A stretch of 64,000 bases of DNA from the NCBI GenBank assembly GCA_017437065.1, contig JAFSBX010000106.1, positions 1-64,000 on the forward strand, written 5' to 3'. Position numbers and translations under genes: made by a program. This DNA is from Lachnospiraceae bacterium (lineage in GTDB: Bacteria; Bacillota; Clostridia; Lachnospirales; Lachnospiraceae). Below the pieces are notes generated by a model, which saw nothing but the letters and a program-made list of their open reading frames with translations, made no database searches and had not been told where the DNA came from. Positions 46,969 through 55,228 of the stretch are shown here, in pieces (within the stretch, counting starts at the first letter, position 1; the number at the start of each line of letters is the position of its first letter).

Positions 46969-47856
46969 ATGAGAAAATGTTTGGTGATTATTGTAGTAAT
47001 AATTTTGATGTTACAATTAAATGCCTGTTCAGCTGAGAATGAGGACGAACGACAGAAAGGAGAAACAAATACAGAAATGTCATTACAGGAAATTGAAATA
47101 GTTTTTTTTAATGCCGGTAAGGCAGATTGTTTTCTTATACAGACCGAAAACAGCGTTGTACTAATCGATACCGGAAAAAACAAAATGGGAGAACAAATAG
47201 TGTCGTATTGTAAGGAGCATGAAATAGAACATATAGACGCTTTATTTATTACGCATTTTGATAAAGACCATGTGGGTGGCGCGGATGCGGTTTTGGAAGC
47301 AGTGTCTGTTGAAAAAGTATATGAACCGGCATATTTCAGTGAAAGTAAGCAGTACCTGCAGTATATAGAAGCACTGCAGGTATCAGCCGCTAATGTAGAA
47401 ACACTCCAAAATAATACTTCGTTTGTGCTTGATGGGGTTAGCTATAAAGTGGATATTGCCAATAAATCAGATTATGGTCCGGATGAGGAAAATGATTTTT
47501 CGCTTGTTTTAAGTGTTCAGTATGGAGAGATTTCTTTTCTTTTTGCAGGGGATGCCGAGAATCAGAGGCTTATGGAATTATTGGATGAGAATGTACAAAA
47601 GCATACGGTTCTCAAAGTTCCGCATCATGGACGTTATGAAAGTACTAGTGAACTGTTTTTTAAGGCAGTCAGTCCTAAGTACGCTGTAATAACAAGTGAT
47701 GAGAAAAATCCGGAAGATAAAGAGGTTGTTTCGCTTTTAGAAAGCTTTGGAACAGATGTCTATTTTACAAAAGAAGGAACGATATATTGCACAACGGATG
47801 GGAAAAATGTATCTTTTGTTCAGGAATCTTTTGTTCAGGAAGAGAAATATAGTTGA
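46969..47856 (+). CDS. ComEC-like metallo-beta-lactamase-fold lipoprotein
   Basis: I choose ATG 46969 (AGAAGGA upstream), giving 295 residues with a lipoprotein signal ending LNAC (Cys20). The body is an MBL-fold hydrolase of the ComEC/Rec2 C-terminal type: DCFLIQTENSVVLIDTG, the metal motif THFDKDHVGG, LFAGDAE, and KVPHHG. Such stand-alone secreted domains are predicted nucleases or phosphodiesterases; the substrate is unknown. Its stop codon overlaps the TTGACA of the next promoter. Confidence 0.85.
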   Translation: MRKCLVIIVVIILMLQLNACSAENEDERQKGETNTEMSLQEIEIVFFNAGKADCFLIQTENSVVLIDTGKNKMGEQIVSYCKEHEIEHIDALFITHFDKDHVGGADAVLEAVSVEKVYEPAYFSESKQYLQYIEALQVSAANVETLQNNTSFVLDGVSYKVDIANKSDYGPDEENDFSLVLSVQYGEISFLFAGDAENQRLMELLDENVQKHTVLKVPHHGRYESTSELFFKAVSPKYAVITSDEKNPEDKEVVSLLESFGTDVYFTKEGTIYCTTDGKNVSFVQESFVQEEKYS

Positions 47857-47881
47857 CATGCAGCAAAAGATATGTTAATGT
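47853..47881 (+). promoter_or_regulatory. Promoter of the Asp leader
   Basis: TTGACA at 47853-47858 is followed after 17 bases by an extended -10, TGTTAATGT (TAATGT at 47876-47881). Transcription would start near 47888, just ahead of the leader peptide. Confidence 0.7.
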
Positions 47882-47915
47882 GAATGACAATAAAAAAGAA
47901 ACGAGGTAGTTATCA

Positions 47916-47966
47916 ATGACTCCATTTAATATTCGGTTGATAGAACTGAACAGGGACGACGATTGA
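47916..47966 (+). CDS. Leader peptide MTPFNIRLIELNRDDD
   Basis: A 16-codon reading frame with GAGGT eight bases before its ATG. It ends with the codons GAC GAC GAT and then TGA. A perfect 10-base-pair hairpin begins two bases after the stop, and an intrinsic terminator follows about 75 bases later; downstream lies an aspartyl-tRNA synthetase-like gene. This is the layout of amino-acid attenuators such as trpL, with Asp as the tested amino acid. The peptide is too short to be a functional protein. The regulatory role is inferred from layout. Confidence 0.65.
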   Translation: MTPFNIRLIELNRDDD

Positions 47967-47967
47967 T

Positions 47968-48006
47968 AGCGCTTGTAACTGGGAAATTTCCACAGGTACA
48001 AGCGCT
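47968..48006 (+). promoter_or_regulatory. Leader hairpin after the Asp codons
   Basis: AGCGCTTGTA (47968-47977) pairs perfectly with TACAAGCGCT (47997-48006). The loop segment TTTCCACAGG can alternatively pair with CCTGTGTGGAAA at 48019-48030, and GTGTGG in that segment can pair with CCACAC in the terminator stem. Mutually exclusive folds are therefore possible; I cannot resolve by hand which one a stalled ribosome favours. Confidence 0.65.
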
Positions 48007-48040
48007 CATTGTGTTGTGCCTGTGTGGAAAATAAAAGAGT

Positions 48041-48085
48041 GCCACACCGGTAAAGTAGGAAAATATTTACCCGTGTGGCTTTTTT
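48041..48085 (+). terminator. Attenuator terminator before the AspRS-like gene
   Basis: GCCACACCGGTAAA (48041-48054) pairs with TTTACCCGTGTGGC (48066-48079), 14 positions with one mismatch, followed by TTTTTT. It lies between the leader peptide and the gene, not after a gene end. Confidence 0.88.
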
Positions 48086-48234
48086 GTTGTTTAAAAAGGA
48101 AGATTTATACAGCCATACGGGAGCATGGAAAGGTTGTGATCGTATGGGACATAGAGATGATGTCCTTTCGGATAGAAAGAAACAGATTTTTTAATACATA
48201 GAAATAAATATGTTGAGAAAGGACAGAAAACAAT

Positions 48235-49420
48235 ATGAAAGAAGAAAAGGTAAAGAAAATAACCGGAGAAATTTTAAAAACTGAAGTCGAAGCGGAAATG
48301 CTAAAAAAACACATTGGAGAAGTTGTGCAAATACATGGAAGTGTTTATAAAATCAGAAAAATGAGTGATTTTGCTTTTGTGATTCTCAGAACAAAAAGAG
48401 CACTGATACAGTGTGTATATAGTGAAGAATTCAGTAATTTCACATTAGATATGTTGAAAGAAGAAAGCTGTGTGGTAGTTACGGCAGCAGTTGTAAAGGA
48501 AGAACGGGCGAAAGCAGGATATGAATTAAGAATGAAAGAAGTAACAGTATTGTCGTTACCGGAAGAAATTTCACCAATTGTAATAAATCAGAAAAAGGTA
48601 GATACTTCTCTTGAAAATCTTTTGAATTATCGTCCGATTACATTAAGGAACGAAAAGGAACGGGCAATTTTTAAAATACAGGAAGGCATATGTAATGGTT
48701 TTCGGAAGTTTCTTCATGAAAATAAATTTACCGAAATTCATACACCTAAAATTGTAGCAGCAGGAGCAGAGGGTGGAGCTAATATTTTCCGATTGGATTA
48801 TTTTGGAAAAGAGGTATATCTTGCTCAAAGCCCCCAATTTTATAAGCAGATGATGGTGGGAGTATTTGAGAGAGTGTTTGAAATAGCACCAGTTTTCAGA
48901 GCCGAAAAACATGATACTTCCAGACATTTGAATGAATATACCGGCAATTCGTTTCACAGAGGCGAAAGAACTTATTGCAAAAGAGTATCATAGAGAGGTT
49001 AAGGACTTTGAAGATTTTGAACCGGAGGAAGAAAAACTGCTTTGTGAACTTATAAATAAGAAAACAGGAAGTGAATTTGTGTTTGTAACACATTACCCTA
49101 GTAAAAAACGACCATTTTATGCTATGGAAAGCAGGGAAAACAGAGAAGAAACATTAAGCTTTGATTTGCTTTTCAGAGGGTTGGAAGTAACAACGGGAGG
49201 ACAGAGGATTCATTCCTATGAGGAACAGATTGAAAAAATGAAATGCAGAGAAATGTCGGTAGAGGTTTTTGAAGAGTATTTGATGATGCATAAGCATGGT
49301 ATGCCGCCGCATGGAGGACTTGGAATCGGATTAGAGCGTTTTACAGCAAGACTTTTGCAGTTTGAAAATGTAAGGAGCGCGACGTTGTTTCCGAGAGACA
49401 TAAATAGAGTAACACCGTAG
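48235..49420 (+). pseudogene. Archaeal-type aspartyl-tRNA synthetase with internal deletion and frameshift
   Basis: The 5' part (48235 to about 48945) encodes the OB-fold anticodon-binding domain, then the class II core up to motif 2 (FRAEKHDTSRHLNEYTG). The reading frame then switches: the 3' part (to 49420) continues as IPAIRFTEAKELIAKEYH and runs through EVTTGGQRIHSYEE and motif 3 (GGLGIGLERF) to the normal end FPRDINRVTP. About 55-65 codons between the two parts are missing compared with intact family members. ATACCGG at the junction fits both NEYTG and IPA codings, suggesting a deletion at a 7-base microhomology. The product cannot be an active synthetase. Intact relatives are non-discriminating AspRS or second-copy enzymes. 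Confidence 0.85.
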
Positions 49421-49564
49421 CACAGGACAGGCTATTTGATAGACAAGGAGGTTATGGCATAAAAAAATGAATGTGGTGCCTGTAAGTTGCTATTTTTCAG
49501 CGGATTAGGTATAATATGGAAAGTAAATAATGTCCGTAAACAGATAGCAGGAGGCAGATAAATA

Positions 49565-50170
49565 ATGATAAAAACAGTAATTTTTGATATAGGAAATGTG
49601 CTTTTAGGATTTTGTTGGAAAGAATATTATGATAAATTTCCATACAGTGAGGAAGTAAAAGAAAGAATTGCAAATGCAACCGTAAAAAGTGCAGTTTGGT
49701 CTGAATACGACAAAGGAAATATGTCTGATGAAGAGATTATGGAGGCTTTTATAAAAAATGATCCGGAAATTGAAAAGGAACTCAGAGAATCTTTGGCAGA
49801 CATTTCAGATATGTTAGTCCGTTATGATTATGCGATACCATGGATTAAATCTTTAAAGGAAAACGGCTATCAGGTGTTGGTATTATCCAATTTCTCACAT
49901 AAAGCTGTAACGGATTGTGCGCATGCATTGGATTTTCTGCCTTATACGGATGGTGGAATTTTATCTTACAAAGATCATTTTATTAAACCACAGCCGGAAA
50001 TCTATGCACTTTTGTTAGAACGTTATAATCTCGTACCGGAAGAATGCGTTTTCATGGATGATTTGGAGGAGAATATTAAAGGTGCTGCAGATGCCGGAAT
50101 TAATACGATTTTATTTAAAAACGAAATACAGGCAAAAGAAGAACTGCGGGAGATGGGAGTGAAGTTTTAG
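49565..50170 (+). CDS. HAD family hydrolase (class IA, YihX-like)
   Basis: A 201-residue HAD phosphatase with motif I VIFDIGNVLL (D9, with G11 where most phosphatases have the second Asp), motif II VLVLSNFS, motif III KPQPEIY and motif IV VFMDDLEENI. The DIGNVL form is typical of YihX and epoxide-hydrolase N-domain relatives that dephosphorylate sugar phosphates such as glucose 1-phosphate. AGGAGG lies before the ATG. It is a single gene with a terminator overlapping its stop codon. Confidence 0.88.
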   Translation: MIKTVIFDIGNVLLGFCWKEYYDKFPYSEEVKERIANATVKSAVWSEYDKGNMSDEEIMEAFIKNDPEIEKELRESLADISDMLVRYDYAIPWIKSLKENGYQVLVLSNFSHKAVTDCAHALDFLPYTDGGILSYKDHFIKPQPEIYALLLERYNLVPEECVFMDDLEENIKGAADAGINTILFKNEIQAKEELREMGVKF

Positions 50171-50193
50171 CTTCCATCTCCCGTAGTATTTTA
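50147..50193 (+). terminator. Terminator overlapping the HAD gene end
   Basis: CGGGAGATGG (50147-50156), inside the last codons of the gene, pairs with CCATCTCCCG (50174-50183), followed by TAGTATTTT. Confidence 0.75.
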
Positions 50194-50274
50194 ATATCAT
50201 ATATGTATATTTTATTTTTTTTTACAAATATTAAGTAAAACTTTTAAAAGAAAAATAAAGGAAGAACAATATAT

Positions 50275-50766
50275 ATGAATATACTGAAAGAGATTGTTTT
50301 GGGAATGATAAGTATGAGTGCCGGGCTTTTGGCAGCAGGTGGTGTTTTTACTGTTTTTATTACAGTAGGACTAGTACCACGTTTTGCAGGAAAGACACAT
50401 ACCGGAAAAAAGGTAGTACTGTATGAAGATTTTGTAATTGCAGGGACGATTATAGGATGCATAGTGAGTGTGTTTGAAAAAGAATGTCAGTTTGGAAGTA
50501 TGCTTTTAAAAAGTGGAATAGTAAGTGAAGAGGTATGGACGGTCATAGGGAATATTTTGTTGCTTATTTTTGGTGTGTTTACAGGTATGTTTATCGGATG
50601 TTTTGCATTAGCAATCGCGGAAATGTTAGATACAATTCCTATTTTTGCCAGACGTATCGGATTCAGACATGGACTGGGAATTGCCATTTTGTGCGTAGCA
50701 TTAGGAAAACTTGCAGGTTCTTTGATTTACTTTATACAGGGGATGTACCGATATGGTGGAAGATAG
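50275..50766 (+). CDS. spoVAB: Stage V sporulation protein AB
   Basis: A 163-residue membrane protein with four to five helices. The C-terminal block EMLDTIPIFARRIGFRHGLG and ALGKLAGSLIYF matches SpoVAB. SpoVA proteins form the membrane system that loads Ca-dipicolinate into the forespore and releases it on germination. AAGGAAG precedes the ATG. It is placed before spoVAA here, the reverse of the usual order. Confidence 0.9.
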   Translation: MNILKEIVLGMISMSAGLLAAGGVFTVFITVGLVPRFAGKTHTGKKVVLYEDFVIAGTIIGCIVSVFEKECQFGSMLLKSGIVSEEVWTVIGNILLLIFGVFTGMFIGCFALAIAEMLDTIPIFARRIGFRHGLGIAILCVALGKLAGSLIYFIQGMYRYGGR

Positions 50767-50835
50767 GTATGAAAGCATGAAAAAGAGACATAATAGCATT
50801 AATATATGAAATTGCGTAAGATAGGAGCGGGTAAG

Positions 50836-51456
50836 GTGGCACAAATGCAAATATATATTAAAATGGAGCAGAATACCGAGGTGACAAAACCGGATGTGTA
50901 TTTAAAGGATATGGCAGAGATTGTATGCAGTGATAAAAATGCGACTGCAAAAGTAAAAGCTATTAAAGTCCATAAATTTAAAGCGGGCGGAGAACAGAAA
51001 ATTGCAATAAGCATTACCAAAATTATTAAAATGATTCAGGAAAATTTTCCGGAAGCTTCTGTTATTAATATTGGAGAAAAAGATGCACTGGTGGAACTGG
51101 TGAATGTGGACAGGCATAAGGGGATGCTACAATGGGCAAAAATTGCACTTGTTGCGGCAATCAGTTTTTTTGGAACGGCATTTACAATTATAGCGTATCA
51201 CAATGATGTTGGAATTTCATCCATTTTTGAAAAAATGTATATGATGGTAATGGGAAATCCCGGAAATGCGGCTGTGTTGGAAATCAGTTATTCTATAGGG
51301 CTGGCACTTGGAATTATATTGTTCTTTAATCACATTGGAGGAAGACGTATTACAAAAGATCCGACACCGATAGAGGTGGAGATGCGTATATATGAAGCAC
51401 AGGTAAATCAGGCACTGTTAGAGACGGCGAGCAGGGAAGGAAAAGAGAAAATTTAG
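50836..51456 (+). CDS. spoVAA: Stage V sporulation protein AA
   Basis: I choose the GTG at 50836 (GGAG eight bases upstream), giving 206 residues, the same length as the Bacillus protein; an ATG at 50806 in the same frame has a poorer ribosome site. An N-terminal soluble part (QIYIKMEQNTEVTKPDVYLKD) is followed by two membrane helices and the SpoVAA signature ISYSIGLALGIILFFNHIGG and DPTPIEVEMR. It partners with SpoVAB in dipicolinate transport during sporulation. Confidence 0.9.
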   Translation: MAQMQIYIKMEQNTEVTKPDVYLKDMAEIVCSDKNATAKVKAIKVHKFKAGGEQKIAISITKIIKMIQENFPEASVINIGEKDALVELVNVDRHKGMLQWAKIALVAAISFFGTAFTIIAYHNDVGISSIFEKMYMMVMGNPGNAAVLEISYSIGLALGIILFFNHIGGRRITKDPTPIEVEMRIYEAQVNQALLETASREGKEKI

Positions 51457-51516
51457 GGAAAAATTGATATAAAAAGATAAGAACAGGATAAGTGGAGATA
51501 AACAGGAGGTATCGTT

Positions 51517-51975
51517 ATGGATGAACACAAAAAACAGGAATATCAGGAATATGTGAAGCAGGTGACACCCACGCATAATTTATGGTTACAGATGGGGAAA
51601 GCATTTCTTGTGGGTGGGACTATATGTGTTTTGGGACAGTGTATCCTTAATTACACGCAAAGTCTTGGATTGGATAAGGAAACATCGGGGGGATGGTGTT
51701 CATTAATTTTAGTATTGCTCAGTGTAATCCTGACAGGCTTTAATATATATCCAAGCATTGTAAAATGGGGAGGGGCAGGAGCTCTTGTACCGATTACCGG
51801 TTTTGCAAATTCGGTTGCGGCACCGGCAATTGAGTTTAAAAAAGAAGGACAGGTATTTGGTGTCGGATGTAAGATTTTTACCATTGCGGGACCGGTTATA
51901 TTGTACGGAATTTTCTCAAGCTGGGTGTTGGGATTAGGCTATTGGCTATTGAAAATGCTTGGTATCTCGTTGTAA
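51517..51975 (+). CDS. spoVAC: Stage V sporulation protein AC
   Basis: A 152-residue membrane protein with the SpoVAC pattern (YVKQVTPTHNLWLQMGKAFL, WGGAGALVPITGFANSVAAP, VFGVGCKIFTIAGPVILYG). SpoVAC acts as a mechanosensitive channel for dipicolinate. AGGAGGT precedes the ATG. It is the third gene of the run. spoVAD, which normally follows, is not here: the next gene encodes a CapA protein, and spoVAE is about 5.7 kb away. Confidence 0.93.
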   Translation: MDEHKKQEYQEYVKQVTPTHNLWLQMGKAFLVGGTICVLGQCILNYTQSLGLDKETSGGWCSLILVLLSVILTGFNIYPSIVKWGGAGALVPITGFANSVAAPAIEFKKEGQVFGVGCKIFTIAGPVILYGIFSSWVLGLGYWLLKMLGISL

Positions 51976-52031
51976 TAAGCATGGTAAAAAAAGAAAAAAT
52001 AAATTATAATGTAAAATAAGGGTGCCGGAAA

Positions 52032-53264
52032 ATGCTGAAAAATAGTGCGTTCCGGCTCCTTTGTACAAATAAAGGAAAAGGAAGAAAATTGTTTGTGAAA
52101 AATATATTTTTAGTCTGGATGTTGGCTGGGGCGATTAGCCCCGGTTTGATAAATGCAGTGGGACAGACAGTGCAACGTAATTTAGAAACTGTAAGCAGGA
52201 AGGTAATAGAAACGGAACAAGTAATAGAAAATCCTGAAATTACTCTTGTGATGGTAGGAGACATTTTACTGCATGATCCGGTGGCACAGAGTGGGTTACA
52301 GGAGGATGGAAGCTATAATTTTGAGGCTGTATTTGAAAATGTAAAAGAAAGAATAAGTGCTGCGGATTTGGCACTCGTAAATCAGGAAGTGATTCTGGGT
52401 GGCAGTGAATTGGGGATTACAGGGTATCCCAGCTTTAATGCCCCTTATGAATTGGGAGATGCTTTAGTAAATGCAGGATTTGATGTGGTACTGCATGCAA
52501 CCAATCACACACTGGATAAAGGGAAAAGAGGCGTGGAAAACTGTCTGGCATTTTGGAAAAATACATATCCTGAAATTGCGGTACTGGGAATGAATGAGAG
52601 TGAGGAAGCACAGGAAGAGATTTATGTTTATGAACAGGATGGAATTCGCGTTGCTATTTTAAATTATACCTATGGAACTAACGGGATTCCGTTACCTGAA
52701 AGTATGCCTTATGCAGTGAATATGCTGGAAGAAAATCGAGTGATAGAAGATTTAAAGAAAGCGGAAGAAACAGCAGATTTTGTAATTGTCTGTCCACACT
52801 GGGGGACGGAATACAGGCTGAATGCAACAAAAGAACAGCATTATTGGGCAGAGATTTTTGAAGAGAACGGTGCGGATCTTGTCATCGGTACACATCCTCA
52901 TGTAATAGAGCCGGTGGAGTGGTTTGGAGAGGAAGAGGATATGCTGGTATTCTACTCTCTTGGAAATTTTGTGAACTGGACGTCGGGAACGGGGGAAGGT
53001 GTTACGAACCGCATGGTGGGTGGTATGGCAGAGGTGACAATCGGATTGGACGAGACCGGTGAGGCTGTAATTACTGATTATGCAATGGAGCCCTTAGTGT
53101 GTCATCTGGAGGAAGGAGTCGATGGCGTTACAGTATATTTTATGGACGATTATACAGAGGAATTGGCAGAAAAGAATGAAATACGCAAGCAGGACGCTTC
53201 ATTTTCATTGGAATATTGTGAAAAATTATGGAATGATGTGATGGGAGCAGAAGATGTAAATTAA
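52032..53264 (+). CDS. CapA family metallophosphatase-fold protein
   Basis: A protein of up to 410 residues. The CapA/PgsA signature is complete: LVMVGDILLHDPV, DLALVNQEV, ATNHTLDKG, VCPHWGTEYR and GTHPHVIEPVEW. Family members take part in poly-gamma-glutamate or capsule export, but many spore-former copies have no capsule locus. A hydrophobic segment (FLVWMLAGAISPGLINA) suggests membrane anchoring or secretion. The start is uncertain: the ATG at 52032 gives an N-terminal extension, while a GTG at 52097 (VKNIFLVWML) would give a textbook signal peptide. No synthetase genes (pgsB, pgsC) adjoin. Confidence 0.88.
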   Translation: MLKNSAFRLLCTNKGKGRKLFVKNIFLVWMLAGAISPGLINAVGQTVQRNLETVSRKVIETEQVIENPEITLVMVGDILLHDPVAQSGLQEDGSYNFEAVFENVKERISAADLALVNQEVILGGSELGITGYPSFNAPYELGDALVNAGFDVVLHATNHTLDKGKRGVENCLAFWKNTYPEIAVLGMNESEEAQEEIYVYEQDGIRVAILNYTYGTNGIPLPESMPYAVNMLEENRVIEDLKKAEETADFVIVCPHWGTEYRLNATKEQHYWAEIFEENGADLVIGTHPHVIEPVEWFGEEEDMLVFYSLGNFVNWTSGTGEGVTNRMVGGMAEVTIGLDETGEAVITDYAMEPLVCHLEEGVDGVTVYFMDDYTEELAEKNEIRKQDASFSLEYCEKLWNDVMGAEDVN

Positions 53265-53268
53265 GCAA

Positions 53269-53339
53269 ACAGAAATCCATTTGCGAAGCAAATTTAGGAT
53301 GGATTTCTGTACGTAACTATGAAGGTACTGAATAGTTAC
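53269..53339. repeat. Two consecutive inverted repeats after capA-like gene
   Basis: ACAGAAATCCAT (53269-53280) pairs with ATGGATTTCTGT (53299-53310), with a smaller TTTGCGAAGCAAA hairpin inside. GTAACTAT and ATAGTTAC follow as a second pair ending at 53339. No T-run follows, so this may be an mRNA end-protecting structure and not a simple terminator. Confidence 0.55.
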
Positions 53340-53452
53340 CTATAAATCTTGTATTTTAGGGTGGTAAAGGGTATACTATAGAAGTTGTGATTTTACAGAA
53401 GTATGGACGGATGAGTTCATTTCGTGCGTCTGTGAGAAAGGCATGGTTCAAG

Positions 53453-55135
53453 ATGAAAGAAAAGTTTAAAAATATGAAGGGGCTGACGATTGCAAGATGT
53501 GTTGCGTTTACAGTTGTCATGTTCCTTATTATTATATTGGCATGGAATTGCGATGATGCGTATCATGCGTATGTCATGGCAAAAAATCTGGTGGAAGGAA
53601 ACGGGTTTGTTTATAATCTGGGAGAACGGGTAAACGCCAGTACATGTCCGCTTTTTACACTGCTTGTAGCGGTTGTGTATGCGGTGGTAGGTGATATGTA
53701 TTTAAGTGGAATATTAACCTGTGTTTTATGTTCGGGAATTGCAGTCTGGTTTGTGTTTTTTAAATTTTGCAAAAACCTGCCGTCGGTATTGCTTGCCCTT
53801 GTTTGTCTGAGCGGTGCCAACGGATTTATTACTTATGCTACTTCGGGCTTGGAAAACTGTTTATTGTTTTGCATGATGTCCTTAGTGTTTTTTATGGTAA
53901 TGAGCAAAGAAGAGTATGGCAAAAAAGATTTGTTTTTCCTTGCCATGGTCATTGGAATTTTGATGGGGGCAAGGATGGATAATGTCCTGCTTGTGGCACC
54001 GATTGGTGTATATGTGTATTTCTTTGCAAAGAAAAAGGAAATTTCCATACCGAAGTCGATAGGAATCGGAGTGCTGGGAGTGTTTCCGTTCTGGATGTGG
54101 GAGATTTTTTCCGTGATTTATTATGGATTTTTATTCCCAAATACAGCTTATATTAAGTTGGGAACAGGACTTCCGCTTACCAACTATCTTTCCAGAGGTA
54201 TTTCTTATATGCTGACGGCTCTTTTAAATGATCCGGTGCTGCTGGTAATGCCGCTTCTTTATGGTATTTTTGCAGTAATAAAAAGAGATAAAAAACATAT
54301 TCTGATGGCAGCAGGTACATGGATTTATCTGGTGTATGTAGTTTATATCGGCGGAGATTTTATGCTGGGAAGACACCAGACAGTACCGTTTTTCAGTGCA
54401 GTGTGCGGACTGTGCGTGTTATTTAGTGATGCGTCATGTGAAATGGCAAAGAACGCAGCTAAAGTGAGAGAAAAAGGGCAGGAAGCGGAGCAGGCAGAGG
54501 AACGTGAAGCGGATAGGCAAAAGAAAAGAACAGAAAATATACTGATAGGAACGATTGTGGCAGCAGCAGTTTGTGTAATCTTTGCCTATACCTTTGGCAG
54601 AACGGAAGGAAAACGCTATTTGTGGAACGGCGATAAATATCTGATGCAGTGTATGGATGTTGCGGACGAAAGAGCTTATTACAGCCCGACAACCGGTCTT
54701 CTGGCGTATTTGAAAACGAAGGATGGCGAATATGAAGGTATTGTAACCCAGACTTTTAATACCGTAGAAGTAGAAGAAATGCTTGCAAGAGAAACACCGG
54801 GCGGACAACTTTTCAGAGGTGCTTCCGGTATATTGGTTTATTATTATCTGGAAGGAATCCATGTATATGATTTCTATGGTCTTGCCGATGCGTTTTTGGC
54901 AAGATTACAGGCAACCTACGATGATCATTGGAGAATCGGACATATGCAGAGAGAAATTCCTTCAGGTTACGAAGAAACGGTAGTTACGGGAGTAAACTGT
55001 ATTGAGGATGAAAAGCTGCATGAGTTTTATGATGCCTTAAGCATTGTAATAAAAGGCGATTTGTGGTCTGTAGAACGTTTTAAAACGATTTGGCGTATGA
55101 ATACAGGATATTATAATAACTTGCTTGGATACTAA
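53453..55135 (+). CDS. GT-C fold membrane glycosyltransferase, AftB-like
   Basis: The frame opens with a GTG at 53387. I favour the ATG at 53453 (MKEKFKNMKG, AAAGG upstream), giving 560 residues, but ATG 53411 is possible. About ten membrane helices are predicted. Family marks near the N-terminus are the catalytic DDAYHAYVMAKNLVEGNGFV and NLGERVNASTCPLFTLL, then SGLENCLLF, GARMDN, YYGFLFPNTAYIKLG and IGGDFMLGRHQTVPFF. These fit the arabinofuranosyltransferase AftB/ZomB group, which uses polyprenyl-phosphate sugars. A C-terminal extracellular part of about 180 residues follows a charged loop. Sugar and acceptor are unknown; the next gene encodes a UGM-like flavoprotein. Confidence 0.75.
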   Translation: MKEKFKNMKGLTIARCVAFTVVMFLIIILAWNCDDAYHAYVMAKNLVEGNGFVYNLGERVNASTCPLFTLLVAVVYAVVGDMYLSGILTCVLCSGIAVWFVFFKFCKNLPSVLLALVCLSGANGFITYATSGLENCLLFCMMSLVFFMVMSKEEYGKKDLFFLAMVIGILMGARMDNVLLVAPIGVYVYFFAKKKEISIPKSIGIGVLGVFPFWMWEIFSVIYYGFLFPNTAYIKLGTGLPLTNYLSRGISYMLTALLNDPVLLVMPLLYGIFAVIKRDKKHILMAAGTWIYLVYVVYIGGDFMLGRHQTVPFFSAVCGLCVLFSDASCEMAKNAAKVREKGQEAEQAEEREADRQKKRTENILIGTIVAAAVCVIFAYTFGRTEGKRYLWNGDKYLMQCMDVADERAYYSPTTGLLAYLKTKDGEYEGIVTQTFNTVEVEEMLARETPGGQLFRGASGILVYYYLEGIHVYDFYGLADAFLARLQATYDDHWRIGHMQREIPSGYEETVVTGVNCIEDEKLHEFYDALSIVIKGDLWSVERFKTIWRMNTGYYNNLLGY

Positions 55136-55228
55136 TTTGGGTTGTACAAAAGTAATGTGTCCGATTTGAAGCGATAATAAAGAAACAGTAGATAAGCAAT
55201 GACAGCAATGGCTGTAAAAGGAAAAGAT

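Noticed and set aside
47857-48234. T-box or known riboswitch leader for the AspRS-like gene
   Set aside because: The T-box block AGGGTGG and a specifier stem are missing, and the conserved blocks of the guanidine/ppGpp (ykkC) and c-di-GMP classes do not match; the leader-peptide model explains more.
50203-50235. Sigma-G promoter before spoVAB
   Set aside because: TGTATA occurs upstream, but no convincing CATACTA-type -10 box at the right distance could be read in the T-rich stretch.
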